Assembly (NCBI RefSeq): GCF_047675955.1
Contig: NC_132927.1
Coordinates: 65,887,702 to 65,951,701 of the forward strand
From: Chlorocebus sabaeus
Lineage: Eukaryota > Chordata > Mammalia > Primates > Cercopithecidae
Length of the DNA stretch: 64,000 nucleotides
Reading direction: 5' to 3'
The position numbers and the translations under genes are program-made. The notes under the pieces are model-generated. The model was not told where the DNA came from. It did no database searches and worked only from the letters and a program-made list of their open reading frames with translations. Below, in pieces: positions 10,819 through 23,310 of the stretch (positions are counted from its first letter, which is position 1; every line of letters starts with the position of its first letter).

Positions 10819-11527
10819 TACCTTTTCTACTCTTGGCATTTTGTGTTTCCACATAAATTTTAGAATTGGCTTCTCAATTTTCACAAAACCCTCAGGATTC
10901 TGATTGGGATTACACTGACTCTGTACATCACTTTGAGATGAATTGACATCTTTTAAAAAGTAAGTCTTCCATCTCATAAACAACATATATTCCTCCATTT
11001 ATTTAGGTCTTTAATTTATCTCAATAGTGTTTTATGGTTTTCAATATAGGGGTCTTGTCAGATTTATTCCTAGGTAATTTGATTATTTTTATTCTAATGT
11101 AAATTCATGTTCTGCTTATTAGCGATAAAGAGACATACAATTTATTTTTTTCATATTTGCCTCATATGCAACAAACCTTCTAAATTCATTTTAGTTCCAA
11201 TAATTTAACCGAAATTTATTTAAAATTTTCTATATACTCACTAATTTAGTCTCCAAATAATTAATAGTTTTATTTATTCCTTTCTAATCCTAATACCTTC
11301 ATTTCTCTTTCTTGTCTCATCACACTCCCTAAGATCTGCTGTGCAATAATGAATAGAAGTGATGATAGATGGCAGATTTGTCTTTTTTCCTACTCACAAA
11401 GGGAAACTTTTAACATTTCATCCATTAAGTATGTTTCTTACTTTTTAATGATGTAGGCTATTTCTTGTATATACCCTTCTTACAGTAAGAAAACTTCCTT
11501 TTCATTAGTTTGCAGAAGTCTTTTTTT

Positions 11528-11657
11528 TTGTATTTTTTTTTTTTAGTAGAGACGGGGTTTCACCAGGTTAGCCAGGATGGTCTCGATCTCCTGACCTCGT
11601 GATCCGCTCGGCCTCCCAAAGTGCTGGGATTACAGGTTTGAGCCACCGCGCCCGGCC
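11528..11657 (-). mobile_element. AluY left monomer with its own target duplication
   Basis: Only the left arm and linker are present, in antisense (T-run, 'gtagagacggggtttcacc' ... 'gagccaccgcgcccggcc'). It is flanked by CAGAAGTCTTTTT on both sides (about 11514-11526 and 11658-11670), so it inserted as a monomer. The bases look young. Confidence 0.88.
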
Positions 11658-11885
11658 CAGAAGTCTTTTTTAAATCGAGAATAAATGTTAGATGACATCA
11701 CATATATTTTCTACATCTATTGAGATGATCATGATTTTTTCCCTTTATGCTGCTAATACACTAAGTAACACTGACTGATTTCAAATATATTACCCTAACC
11801 TTGCATTTCTAGAAGATAAACAACTTGATCATGATGGAGTAATTTATTGCTGGACTCACACTACTAATATTTTGTTTAGAATTTT

Positions 11886-12058
11886 ATTTTATGTATTTAT
11901 TGCACATGCCACTATGCTCAGCTCATTTTTGTAGTTTTAGTAGAGACGGAGTTTCACCGTATTGGCCAGGCTGGTCTCGAACTCCTGACCTCAAGTGATC
12001 CTCCCGCCTCAGCCTCCCAAAGTGCTGGGATTCCAGGCGTGAGACACCATGCCCGGCC
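11886..12058 (-). mobile_element. Alu, 3' truncated, antisense, with target duplication
   Basis: Covers the left arm, linker and the start of the right arm. Flanks TTGTTTAGAATTTTA (about 11872) and TTGTTTAGGATTTTA (12059) are a target duplication. Confidence 0.86.
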
Positions 12059-13610
12059 TTGTTTAGGATTTTAAAATTTATATTCATGAGTGAAACTGGC
12101 CTGGAATATTCCTTTCTTATAACATTTCAGTCAGGTTTTAGTACCAAAATTCTAGTGGCCTCTTGAAACAAGCTGGGAGTATTCCTTCTTTTTCAATTCT
12201 CTGGTGGAGAGTTTGCGGAAAATATGTGTTATTCCTTCCTTAAATATTTGGTGAACTCAACAGTAAAACTATCTGGATCTGAAGTTTTCCTTATGGGAAA
12301 GTTTGTAATTACATATTCATGAGGAGACACAGAGCAACTCAGCCTGTTATTTTTCCTACAGCAGTTTCAGTAAGTGGCTTTTTAAAAATTTTGTCCATTT
12401 CCTCTAAAATGTCAAATATATTGTCATAAAGTTTTTCATAATATTCTCTTACTATCTTTTAAATATAGTTATACCCTGTTTTCATTCCTAATAATGGTTG
12501 TTTGTGCTATTTTTTCTTGATTAGTCTCACCAGGATTTATTGATTTTATTAGTCCTTTGGCTCTGTTGATTCTCCCTATGGTAAGTTTTTTTAAAATTTC
12601 ATTACCTTTTCTCTTATTTTTATTATCTCCTTCCTTCAATATTGTAAAAATCTTTAGTTGTTCTTTTCTAACTTCTGGAAATTAATGCTTAGGTTATTTT
12701 TAAACCTCTCTTCTTTTCTAATATATGCAAATATAAATAGGCTTTAAATGTCCCTCTAAGCATTGCTTTACATGCATTCCACAATTTTTGGTATGTCATA
12801 TTTTCATTGTTATTAATTTCCAAATATTTCCTACTTTTCATTCCCATTTATTGTTTGACTTGTGATTGCTTAACTTCTAAATGTATGGGGATTTTTCATT
12901 TATATTTTTTGTAATTGATTTCTAACTTAATGTCACTGTAGTTGGAAAATATGCTCTATAATATCCATCCTTTGGAATACGTTAAGAGTTGCTTTATGAC
13001 TCACCAAATAGCACTGGCAAATATTCTACGTGTACTTGAAAGGAATATCTATTCTATATTTGTTGGATGCAATGTTTTATAATTAGATGATGTTTGTTAA
13101 TTAACTTTGTTCAAATTTTCTATATCCTTATTTATTTTAATTGTCTCTAGATTGTATCAGTTATTAAGAGGTGTTTTAAAATTTCTAACTATATAGATAT
13201 CTGTATTTCTTCTTGCAGGTCTTATAATTTTGTGTGTGTATGAGAGAGAGAGCAAGTGAGTGAAGTATAAGTGAATTGAATCTTTCTTATTATGAAATAT
13301 CTTCTTTATCTCTAACAGTGTTCCTTGACTTACAGTTATACAATCTTTCTTTGGGTTAGCTATACGGTCTTTCTTTTGCATGGTATATCTTGCCACATTC
13401 TTTTATATCAAGCCCTTCTGTGTGTTTATAAGAAAGGTATGTCTCTTTAAAGCATAGTTTTAAAAATCCAATCTGATAATCTTTTGACTTTTAATTTGAC
13501 TATTTAGTCTATTTATATTTAATATAATGGCTGATATTTGATATAAACCTAGTCTCACCTATTCTAGGATCCTTTTTCTCCTATTTTTCATTTTTGTTTG
13601 AATTTCTTTT

Positions 13611-13780
13611 TACTTTTTTTTTTTTTAAATGGAGTCACACCTAGCTAATTTTTGTATTTTTAGTAGAGATGGGGTTTCACCATGTTTGCCAGGATGGTCT
13701 CGATCTCTTGACCTCATGATTCGCCTGTGTCAGCCTCCCAAAGTGCTGGGATTACAGGCGTGAGCCAATGCACCTGGCCT
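13611..13780 (-). mobile_element. Alu with internal deletion, antisense
   Basis: The tail and first bases ('aaatggagtc') join straight to 'acacctagctaatttttg', so about 110-120 bp of the right arm is missing. The left arm is complete. Confidence 0.88.
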
Positions 13781-14214
13781 GAATTTCCTAAGTATTCTTT
13801 ATTATTCTATTTTTCCTCTTTCTTAGCTTGTTATTTATATATTCTGTCATTCTTTTAAAGATTATCTAGAGTTTAAAACATGCATCCTTAACTTATCAAT
13901 GACAACACAACTTGGTTATCACTTCCTGTACACTACAAGGAACTTAGAACAATTTAACTTCATTAACTTCTTTGGATTTATGTTCTTTTACCATGTATGT
14001 TATTCCCTACATATTTTAAACTCCACAAAACATAATAATTATTTTATACAATCAATATTTATTTATATTTAACTATCTAATTCTTATTTCTATTGCTCTT
14101 CATTCCTCCTTACATTTCTGAGCTTTGATCTGGGATAATTTTCCTTCTGTCCCAAGGATACTCTTTAGTGAATATTTCCTTTAGTATAGATCTGTTCATG
14201 ATTTTTAAAATTAT

Positions 14215-14357
14215 TCATTCATTTATTTTTATTTTTTAATAGAGACAAGGTCTCACTATGCTGCCCAGGGTGGTCTCAAACTCCTGGGCTCAAGCAATCC
14301 TCTCACGTTAGCCTCCCAACATGCTGGGATTACGGGCATGAGCCACCATGCTCAGCC
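14215..14357 (-). mobile_element. Old Alu left monomer (FLAM/AluJ type), antisense
   Basis: 'ttaatagagacaaggtctc' ... 'catgagccaccatgctcagcc'. It has left-arm length only and lies inside the antisense L1. Confidence 0.82.
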
Positions 14358-14756
14358 TCATGATAATTTTTTAATATCTTTAATTCTGCTTCATTTTTGA
14401 AAAATCTGGCAGAGATAGAATTTATAGTTAATAGTTGTTTTCTTTCAGCAATTTGAAGATAGCATTCCACTTCCTTCTGACATCTATTGTTTCAGTTGAA
14501 AAGTCAGTTGTCAGTCTTACTTTTCCTTTAAAGATAAGAGGTACCCACTCCCCAACCCTGATGCTTTTCAGCTTTTCTCTTTGTTTTTGTTTTATAAATG
14601 TTACCATGCTGTCCCTATGTTGTTCTCTTTGGTTTTGTTTTCAGAAATTTTACTATGTTGAATCTTTGTACTTATCCTGCTTGGTGCCCTAGGACTTCTG
14701 GATTCTGTGGCTTTGCGTGATTTGTTAGTTTTAGAACTATCTCAGCTATTTTTTTC

Positions 14757-15054
14757 CTTTTTTTTTTTTTTTTGAGATGGAGTCTTGCTCTGTCACCCAG
14801 GCCGGGGTCCAGTGGAGCAATCTCAGCTCACTGCAAGCTCTGCCTCCTGGGTTCACACCATTCTCCTGCCTCAGCCTCCTGAGTAGCTGGGACTACAGGC
14901 ACCTGCCACTATGGCCAGTTAATTTTTTGTATTTTTAGTAGAGACAGGGTTTCACTGTGTTAGCCAGGATGGTCTCAATCTCCTGACCCTGTGATCCGCC
15001 CGCTTCAGCCTCCCAAAGTGCTGGGATTACAGGTGTGAGCCACCACACCCAGTC
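14757..15054 (-). mobile_element. AluY/S, full length, antisense
   Basis: T-tail, GAGATGGAGTCTTGCTCTGT ... GTGAGCCACCACACCCAGTC. It is flanked by similar CCTTTTTT-type bases and lies within the L1 5' region. Confidence 0.92.
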
Positions 15055-15299
15055 CTTTTTTCCAATTATTTTTTATGTCCCACTTTCTCTCTCCTCTCCT
15101 GTTGAACCTCCAGTTACATGTATATTAGGCCTTTCCACCATATTTAATATGTCTTTCACAATCTGATATTTATTTTCCATCTAAAAGCCTCTAAATGTTT
15201 TATTGTTGATATTTTTTTCTGCTCTATCTTCTAGTTCACTAACTTTCTCCTCAATTGTAACTATTCTATTGAACCAATTCATTTCGTTTTTTAAAGTTT

Positions 15300-15460
15300 A
15301 ACTTTTAAAGTACAATGTACACACCATAAAATTCACCCATTGTTAAGTGTATATTCAATGGTTTTAGTAATTAATTCATTTATGCAACCATAACCATCAC
15401 CACAATCCAATCTTAGAGTATTTCCATCACCCAAAAAAATTCACTCATTTAGATTTTAAC
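15300..15460 (-). mobile_element. L1 3'-end fragment, probably nested in the larger L1
   Basis: 'aaaattcacccattgttaag', 'caatggttttagtaattaatt' and 'gcaaccataaccatcaccac' form the antisense L1M 3'UTR motif. It interrupts 5'-end L1 text on both sides. Confidence 0.6.
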
Positions 15461-16060
15461 GCCGTAATTGTGTATTTCAGTTCCAGAAGGTCTATTTGGT
15501 CTTATTTACAATTTTCAGTTCTCTGGCAGAGTTTTCAATCTTATCTTTTAATTCTTGAAACATATTAATCACAGTTATGGTAGGGACCATATCTGATTAA
15601 TCCATTATCTGGACCTCTTGTAGGTATATCCAATCTGTTTATTTTTTTATTGGTTTTTTAATAATATCTGGTCTTCTCCTGTGTCTATTATTTCTACTGA
15701 CTGACAGATATAGTACATGAAAAACTACAGTGATAACATGAGTTTCTGGGAAAAGCATCTTCCTCCAAAGAGAATTTTTACTCTAGTTTCAGGCAGGCAT
15801 CTAGGCTAGGGGCACTAATCTGAAATTATTTGGGTTTTGGCTTCAGTACCTATGTCGTATTTCTGATTCACCTAGACTTAGGGTTCTCAATGAAAGCCTA
15901 AGCTGTTTACTAGGGCTTCTGCTCCTTCACAGGACCTAAATACAATTACCACACCCTCAACCCCATGAACTTGTTGAAAGCTATGCTAAATTTCCTAATC
16001 TCTTAGCCTCTACTTTCCGAAATGAAATTTTTCTCAAGATAAAACCCGAAAGCGGAGTTC

Positions 16061-16392
16061 ATCTCTCTTGAGTTTTCTACCACGCCTTACTCACCCCACC
16101 AACCCAGATCTTGGTTCTGCAATTCCCCATTGCCCTGATGGCTCTCCAATTTTTCCAAACTGATTTTTTTTTCTTTTTAATGTTGAGCAGCTTTTCTCAG
16201 CAGAAGAGTCAATCAGAACAAACCTGATCTACTGTTGCTAAATGTATGCACTACCACTGTAAGTCAGGTGACCATAATTTATCAAACCAGGATGTTCTTG
16301 AAAATGAAAGCAGACACTACTAGTGATTACAAGGGGGCAGTAAGCATAAAACAAAACTATCACAAACATGTCAGACTGTCAATAATTATGCA
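16061..16392. other. Unique sequence
   Basis: No gene seen; possibly residual L1 5' sequence at the left edge. Confidence 0.4.
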
Positions 16393-16575
16393 TGGAGTGA
16401 ATGAATTCTCTTAACAATCCAGAGGGATCAGAAAGGGCTCATTTCAACTCAAGATTTCAGAAGAAACAATTCAGACAGATTAATCTGATGCCCCATGGAA
16501 ATGCCAGTTGTTTGCAGGGCCCCTTCTAATCTCCTTTAGGGGTGTAGCTTTTTCTCCAAATTTTCATTTTGGCAA
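16393..16575 (+). repeat. Direct repeat, copy 1 (183 bp, unexplained)
   Basis: Runs from 'tggagtgaatgaattctc' to 'ttcattttggcaa'. It matches 17957-18141 at roughly 83-85% by eye, including 'cagaaagggctcatttcaa' and 'ctgatgccccatggaaat'. A short internal duplication ('tctccaaattttcattttg', 'tctccaaatttttattttg') follows at about 16553-16610. It belongs to no repeat family I recognise. Confidence 0.88.
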
Positions 16576-17956
16576 ATAAAACATAAATTTTCTCCAAATT
16601 TTTATTTTGCCTAAACAAAAATAATTTTAAAATCACATTGGCCACATCAAGTATATGGAGGTCTCATCTCTTCCCTTTATGGTGACTGAATTATTTGGTT
16701 TTAAGGACAGAAGTAAACCCTTACTCATTGTGGGAAGAGACTACTCAGTGGCTCACTGCATTAACAGAGGAAGTGAACTATTACAGCCTGCCAGTTCCTG
16801 GACCCTATATACTATTAATGCCCTTAGCTGAGACTTGGTGCATTCGTGTAGTTTTGGGAACTCCTTCAAGTAAGAGAGAAATTTTTCTGGAAAAAAAGAG
16901 AAACCTTAGACTTGAAAAGAAAGTGAGTACAATTCGCAAGAAGAGCACTGCACCATATTCCCTTTTCTGTTTTATTAGAAATGTTGTATTTTGCTCTGAT
17001 TTAGCAGAAATTCTACCCCTTATTCCATGAAGGAAACAATATAATAAGTAAAGGGTTTGCTCTGTCTTGGCTTCTGAGAGAGCTAGATTTACCTCCTGGG
17101 TCATCTTCTTAAGTGAACTCCTTTGGGCTGGAGAGCTGTTCTCTGACTAATGCTCAGGGAGACGCTCAATCAAATAAAATCGCGTTGATGCCTAATTATA
17201 AACTCACCATGTCTTGTATTTTGCAGCCTGATCCTTCCTGGAATTTTGACGATGCTATTCAGGATACCACTTCCTATTCTTAATCTGCATATTTTAGATG
17301 ACTTGATTCAAAACAATGTTTTGGATACAAACATTCCAACATTTTTCCAAAACACAGGCTTTATCAGCATATAAGTAATTTGCCACATGCATTGTGTTTG
17401 CATCCTAGCAAGTGGATAATAGATTAGAGTTACTAAAATGTCACTGTGTTTTCCCATTCATAGGACACTGAGGTAAGAAAGAAAAGTACTCAGTGAAAGG
17501 AAAACAAAATATGATTCCACAATTTAACTTAGGTCCATATGCCATTGTCATTTATTAAGACCAATAATAACAGAAACTAAAAATAAGGCATTGAAAACAC
17601 TGAGCCTAGCAACAAAGCAATTAGTTAAACTCAGGTACAGGGTGATATTGAGGCCAATTTTAACCTAGGGTCTGTTTCAGCTAAGATTATCTATGGCCCT
17701 GGGGAATATTCAAGAGCTAAACTCCTCTGCTTGTTGATGTGCTCAACACTGGTCTGGAGACAGGTCAGCCTTCTTATGGGAGGCCTAAAACCAAAGGAAA
17801 AATGAGTACAAGGACTTTTTTTTTTTTTCTTTTCCTACTTCTCCATTGTTTTTCTACTCTCCTTCATCTAATCCTCTCTGGGGCAGGGTCTTAACTCCCT
17901 ACATCCAGCCCCTCAATAGTACTAGCACCGTGTAGACCTCAACAGGTATTTCCAGG
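16576..17956. other. Unique spacer between the direct repeats
   Basis: Contains a 111-codon open frame at 16695-17030 with an overlapping antisense frame. Neither has a recognisable domain or gene signals. A T-rich run lies near 17817-17829. Confidence 0.4.
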
Positions 17957-18141
17957 TGGAGTGAATGAATTCTCACAACAATCCAGACGGAGCAGAAAGG
18001 GCTCATTTCAAGATAACATCTCAGAAGAAATAACTGAGACAGACTAATCTGATGCCCCATGGAAATTCCACTATTTTTTGTGGGGTCTCTTCTAATCCCC
18101 TTCAGGGATTTAGCTTTCTCTCCAAATTTTTATTTTGGCAA
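17957..18141 (+). repeat. Direct repeat, copy 2 (185 bp, unexplained)
   Basis: Second copy of the segment at 16393-16575, same orientation, starting 1564 bp downstream. Confidence 0.88.
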
Positions 18142-18165
18142 CTTTCAAACCTAAAGAAAACCTGA

Positions 18166-18383
18166 GCGTAGGCCACATGGAGAAAGCCCGTCTCCACAAA
18201 AAATACAAAAATAGCTGGGCATGGTGGTGCACACCTGTGGTCCCAGCTATTTGGGAGGCTGAGGTGGGAGAATCAGTTAAGCTTGAGAGGTGGAGGTTGC
18301 AGTGAGCCGAGATCACTGCACTCCAGCCTGGGTGACAGAGCAAGACCTTGTGTCAAAAAAAAAAAAAACCACGGAAGAAACAG
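18166..18383 (+). mobile_element. Alu, 5' truncated, with perfect target duplication
   Basis: Begins within the left arm ('ggccacatggagaaagccc') and ends in an A-rich tail. AAAGAAAACCTGA is present at 18153-18165 and 18384-18396. Confidence 0.9.
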
Positions 18384-18554
18384 AAAGAAAACCTGAAGGA
18401 ATAATACAATGAGTAAGAGGCAGACCATAAATACGGTCTGCATCCCTAAATATGTCAGCAGGTATCTCCTTAGAACAGGAACATTTTCATTCATTCAGAG
18501 GCTTAATTTTTTTAAAGCACACTGTGCATTCAAAACTGAGTGGCAGGTGACATT

Positions 18555-18856
18555 ATTTATTTATTTATTTATTTTTGAGACGGAGTCTTGCTCTGTCGCC
18601 CAGGCTGGGGTACAGTGGCGCAATCTCGGCTCACTGCAACCTCCACCCTCCGAGTTCAAGCAATTCTCCTGCCTCAGCCTCCCGAGTAGCTGGGATTACA
18701 GGCGCCCACCACCACACCCAGCTAATTTTCTGTATTTTTAGTAGAGACAGGGTTTCACCATCTTGGCCAGGCTGGTCTTGAACTCCTGACCTCGTGATCC
18801 ACCCGCCTCAGACTCACAAAGTGCTGAGATTACAGGTGTGAGGCACCGTGCCCGGT
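18555..18856 (-). mobile_element. AluS, full length, antisense, (TTTA)n tail
   Basis: AGGTGACATT flanks both sides (18545-18554 and 18857-18866). The tail has become a TTTA microsatellite. Confidence 0.93.
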
Positions 18857-18866
18857 AGGTGACATT

Positions 18867-19084
18867 TTCAAAAGTCCAGCACAACATTCACACCTCAAGG
18901 AATGTATTATACAGTTGGTGGCTTAGATTATACAAATATAAAATGATTTGGGGAATTGAATCCTAAGGTTGATAGTGCTCTTTGTAAGCAAAATAAGAGC
19001 TCAGAGAAGTGAAAAGTAAGGGTGGACTGAGGTTTCCGAGAGGAAATACGTGGCGGAGATGGACTGGCTGTTCATCAAACCTGT
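18867..19084. other. Unique sequence
   Basis: No gene seen. Confidence 0.4.
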
Positions 19085-19480
19085 TTCATCTTCTTCCTGG
19101 GCAAACACCTAGACCACCTTCCCAGCAATCCCCCTTGCAGTCAGATGTGGCTACATTACCAAGTTCTAGCTAATGGAAAGGGAAAAAAAAAAAAAAAACC
19201 TGAGTCACATCTGGGCCTAGCCAATATAACCAGCCACTCATGAGCCTCCACATGCTTTTCCTTTAAAGCTAATATGATCCAAATAAGCACCGTGACCTTG
19301 GAGCCATGTGTTGAAAATGACAGAGTCCTAAAATGCCAAGTAGTTGGCTCGCTAAAACCTGAAAGAGAGGTATCCACTAATCAGGTCACCCATTTGGGGC
19401 ATGTAAGAAACAACTTCTATTGTTTTGATTCATGGCACCATTTTGGTTTTGTCAAAGAAGCAGGGATTACCTCAACTAAT
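19085..19480 (-). mobile_element. Ancient dispersed repeat, family uncertain
   Basis: 'acacctagaccaccttccca', 'ccccttgcagtcagatgtgg', 'ttctagctaatgga', 'tgaccttggagccatgtgttg' and 'atgacagagtcc' occur in the order of a common mammalian dispersed repeat. I cannot name the family, and orientation is uncertain. An A16-type run lies near 19182. Confidence 0.5.
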
Positions 19481-21734
19481 ATGTTGGAACTTAAAATACC
19501 CCTGAATACCTGCAGAAGGAAGTGATAATTTGAAAATAAGGATTACACTCTTTTCTCTATTGCTTTCTGCACATACGATCCGTACCATAGTTGGCCAAAG
19601 GAATTCATGTGTTTCAGGATATATTAATATTATTAAAGAAAAAATACAAAGAGAAGGAAGGATGTAAGTTTCTTTTCTGGTAGTATGGCAGAGTAAGTAC
19701 CTGTCCAATCATCCAACTGAAAACAACCAAACATGCCGGACAAAATATTTTCTCAAAAATAGTTTGAAACATATTCATGAGTTCACATACAAAAAATAAG
19801 GCACACTCTGAACAGAATGCTTATATTAGTTTTCACCTTGAAGGCATTTAACAAACTGGGAGAACCTGAGCTTCTGTTTTTACAACTTAGCAGGACACAG
19901 GGGAGAGCAGATAAACTTGGTGACATTTACAAAGGCCCACCAAGATAGAGTGTATAATAAGAGGCATCCAGCTACAGAGGACTTTAAACTGCCTGTCTCA
20001 AAAATAAGTGCTAAGTAGAAATGGAAAAGTCTTTACTAAAAATGTGTAACCACAAGGTAGCCCTCACAAGAGTTCACAGGACAAACTGATTACCTGTTTT
20101 GTCCCCAAAACCTCAAGTTGAGAATTTTAAGTCCTTGCCTTTGCAGGTTGATAATGATCCCAGGAACCTGACAAAAAACAAATGCAAATTCTAGAGAAAC
20201 TCACTTTCATCTCCAACCCACTGATAAAGAATTCCCACTAATAAAGTTTCCAAAAACAAAGCAAAACAAAACAGAGAGAGAGAGAGAAACAAAGCATCAT
20301 GAACAACAACCAGGGAAAACAATAGAGAGGAGAACCAGGCCAACAAACACTTCGAACTTTAAAATGATCAGACACAGAACATAAAATATTGTTTAAATAA
20401 ATAACAGGGAACAAGTATATAAGAACTGAGCTAGATCAGATAGATTAGACACAGGAAACCAGAGGGGAAAAAAAGAACTGAATAAATTATCTAGACTGCA
20501 GCACATAGAAATATAGAGATAGAAAAGATGACAGAGAAGCTAAAACATAGAAAAGACAGAACAGAGGTCTAACATATGCTTAATCTCAAATCTGGAATTA
20601 GATGAGAAAGAGTACAGAGCAAGAACTGCAGTCTAAGAAACTTCCAGTTCTGATGAGAAAACCAATCCACAAAATGATAAAGCCGCAAAACCCCCAAGCA
20701 AAATAAACACATAAAAATAAATTGGCATCTGAACACTTTATGATAAAATTGCCAAACACCAAAAACAAAGAAAATATCTTAAAAAACAGTCGTAAAGTAC
20801 TCTTGAAGAAACAATACCTTCAACACAAATGGCAATAAGACTTAGCATTGATTTATCAGCAGTGGAAGTCAGAAAACAATTGAGCATCTTTAATACGCTG
20901 AGAGAAAATAACCGTAATTTTATACCTGGCAAAAATATATTTTATACCTAGCAAGATTCTATTTGAAGAACAAGGGGGAAATGGACATTTTTCCAGTGAA
21001 CAATAGCTGAAAGAGTTGTCCATCAATTTATCCTCACTAAATGAAACCTAAGAGAAGTGACGAAGGGGTGGGTTGGGGGAAAGAATTACAAGCCAAGAAT
21101 GTAGTAAACATATGGGTAAATCTGAACAAACATTTCTGGTTTAAAATAATATGTAATCTGTGAGATTAAAAAAAAAAGATAAAACTAAAACACTGGGCAA
21201 AATCGAAACCTAAATTAGTGGAGCAGTGACTGGAGTTAAGTGGTCTAAGGTCCTTGCATTGTTTGAGAGGAAAGGAAAGATACTAATTGGCTTTAGGCTT
21301 TGATAAGTATGCATGCTAAAATTTCTAAAGAACTACTAGAAAAGGATCTAGAAATAAAATATCTAGAGGACCACTAAGTGAATTATAAAAAAAGAAATAA
21401 GAGGCACGAAAAATGGAAATAAAATGAAGGAATAAATTAGAATGTACATGTAATTACAATAAATATAAATGCATTATGTATTTCAGTTAAAAGACAATTA
21501 TTTTTAGACTTCACAAAACAATATCCAGCTACATTGTACATGTCATATATAAAAAATGCAGCTTAAATATTAGGACACGAAGTTATTTATATTAGAAAAA
21601 ATATATTATGTTTTTATTAACATATTAGAAAAGAAAACTTCAAAAGTAATTAAGCTGTCAGAAAAATAGACGTTTTTTACTCTATTAGACACAAAAGTGT
21701 AAGAAGAATAAAGATACAAACAGAAATTAAAAAG

Positions 21735-21893
21735 AGGCTGAATGCAGTAGCTCACACTTGTAATAACAGCACTTTGAGAGACTAATGCAGGAGGATCCCT
21801 TGAGCCCAGGAATTCGAGACCAGCCTGGGCAATATAGCAAGACCCCATCTCTACTAAAAAGTAAAAAAACCAGCCAGGTGTGGTAGTGCCCCA
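21735..21893 (+). mobile_element. AluJ, 3' truncated, sense
   Basis: Left arm with J-type GAGGATCCCTTGAGCCCAGG, the linker, then a break at the start of the right arm ('ggtgtggtagtgcccca'). Confidence 0.87.
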
Positions 21894-22468
21894 TATAGTT
21901 TTAAATGATAATATGTAATCTATGAGATTAAAAAAACAGTAAGCAAGCATATAAATGATATCACAAATGAAAAACTGTGATGGCATAGAGATTAAAAATA
22001 AGAATTAGAGGCTATTATAAACAATCACTATGCCTCCTAATGTTAAAACTGAGATGAAATCAATAAATTCCTAGAAATGCATAAATTGATAAAATGGATT
22101 CAAAAAGCAATAGAACACCAGATTAGTCTTACTATAAAATAAATTGAATTAGTAGTTGCAATCTTCCTAAAAGAAAATACCACTTCCAGATAAACAGATG
22201 ACTACTATCAGAAGGTAACTACTATTTTGAGGTATACATAATTCTAGTCTTATGCAGACTATGTCAGACAATAGAAAAACTCTTTGACTTATTTTAAAAG
22301 AATAGAAAAACATTGATACCAAAATTTGATAAGATCAAGATTGAGCATTGAAGCCAGTAAAAAAAAAGATTGATAAGAGAATTACAGGACTTCTCACACC
22401 TGAACATATGTATCTAATATATGTGCAAAATTTGGAGTGTGTGTGTGTAGTATAAAAATAAAACTGTA

Positions 22469-22770
22469 GTCAGGCACAGTGGCTCACACCTGTAATCCCA
22501 GCACTTGGGGGGGGCCGAGGAGGGTGAAGCAGCTGAGGTCAGGAGTTCGAGACCAGCCTGGCCAACATGGCAAAACCCCAACTCTACTAAAAGTACAAAA
22601 ATTAGCTGGGTGCGGTGGCGCATGCCTGTAATTCCAACTGCTCAGGAGACTGAGGCAGGGGAAGCTTGAACCTGGGAGGCGGAGGTTGCAGTGCGCCGAG
22701 ATTGTACCACTGCACTCCAGCCTGGGCGACAAGAGTGAGACTCAGTCTCAAAAAAATAAAATAAAATAAA
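22469..22770 (+). mobile_element. AluS, full length, sense
   Basis: The (AAAAT)n-type tail and AAAATAAAACTGTA on both sides (about 22455-22468 and 22771-22784) mark the insertion. Confidence 0.92.
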
Positions 22771-22998
22771 AAAATAAAACTGTATAGCTACCTCACACTA
22801 TACACAAAAAACAATTCTGGGTTGACTGAAGACTGAAATATAGCAGCCAAACAGGTACTTCGTAAGTAGAGAAACATGTACGACCAATAAACATAAGATG
22901 TTTAAGCTTATTAATAACCAAGAAAATTAAAATTAAAATGACAATGAGATTATTTCACACCTAATAAATTGGCAAAAATGTTAAAGTCTGACAATATT

Positions 22999-23310
22999 TT
23001 TGGGTTTTTTTTGTTCTTTTTTTTTTTTTGAGACGGAGTCTCGCTCTGTCACCCAGGCTGGAGTGCAGTGGCGTGATCTCAGCTCACTGCAAGCTCCACC
23101 TCCCAGGTTCACACTATTCTCCTGCCTCAGCCTCCCGAGTAGCTGGGACTACAGGTGCCCGCCACCACGCCTGGGTAATTTTTTGTATTTTTAGTAGAGA
23201 CACGGTTCCACCGTGTTAGCCAGGATGGTCTCGATCTCCTGACCGCATGATCCGCCTGCCTCGGCCTCCCAAAGTGCTGGGATTATAGGCGTGAGCCACC
23301 GCGCCCAGCC
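22999..23310 (-). mobile_element. AluY, full length, antisense
   Basis: Perfect 15-bp target duplication AAGTCTGACAATATT at 22984-22998 and 23311-23325. Confidence 0.95.

Larger units (their letters stand above)
9855..16060 (-). mobile_element. Old L1M LINE, near full-length, antisense, Alu-riddled
   Basis: Read in antisense, the L1 landmarks run from 3' to 5': 'aataatgctgctatgaacattt' (about 10088), 'ggttgtaccaatttacactc', 'atttataggaattctttgtatat', 'gattctgattgggattacac' (ORF2), 'tttattcctaggtaatttgatt', 'ttgatggagtaatttattgctgg', 'tgttgattctccctatgg', then 5'-end text near 14430-15700 ('tccttctgacatctattgtttcag', 'ttcagttccagaaggtct'). ORF2 is fully broken by stops and Alu insertions at 10683, 11528, 11900, 13611, 14215 and 14757. 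The right boundary is uncertain (15700-16100). Confidence 0.8.

Noticed and set aside
9855..16060. Possible intact L1 able to move
   Set aside because: Old subfamily text, stops in all frames and at least six Alu interruptions. It is a fossil.
16695..17104. Overlapping plus and minus frames of 111 and 99 codons
   Set aside because: Typical of chance frames in this composition. No recognisable motif.
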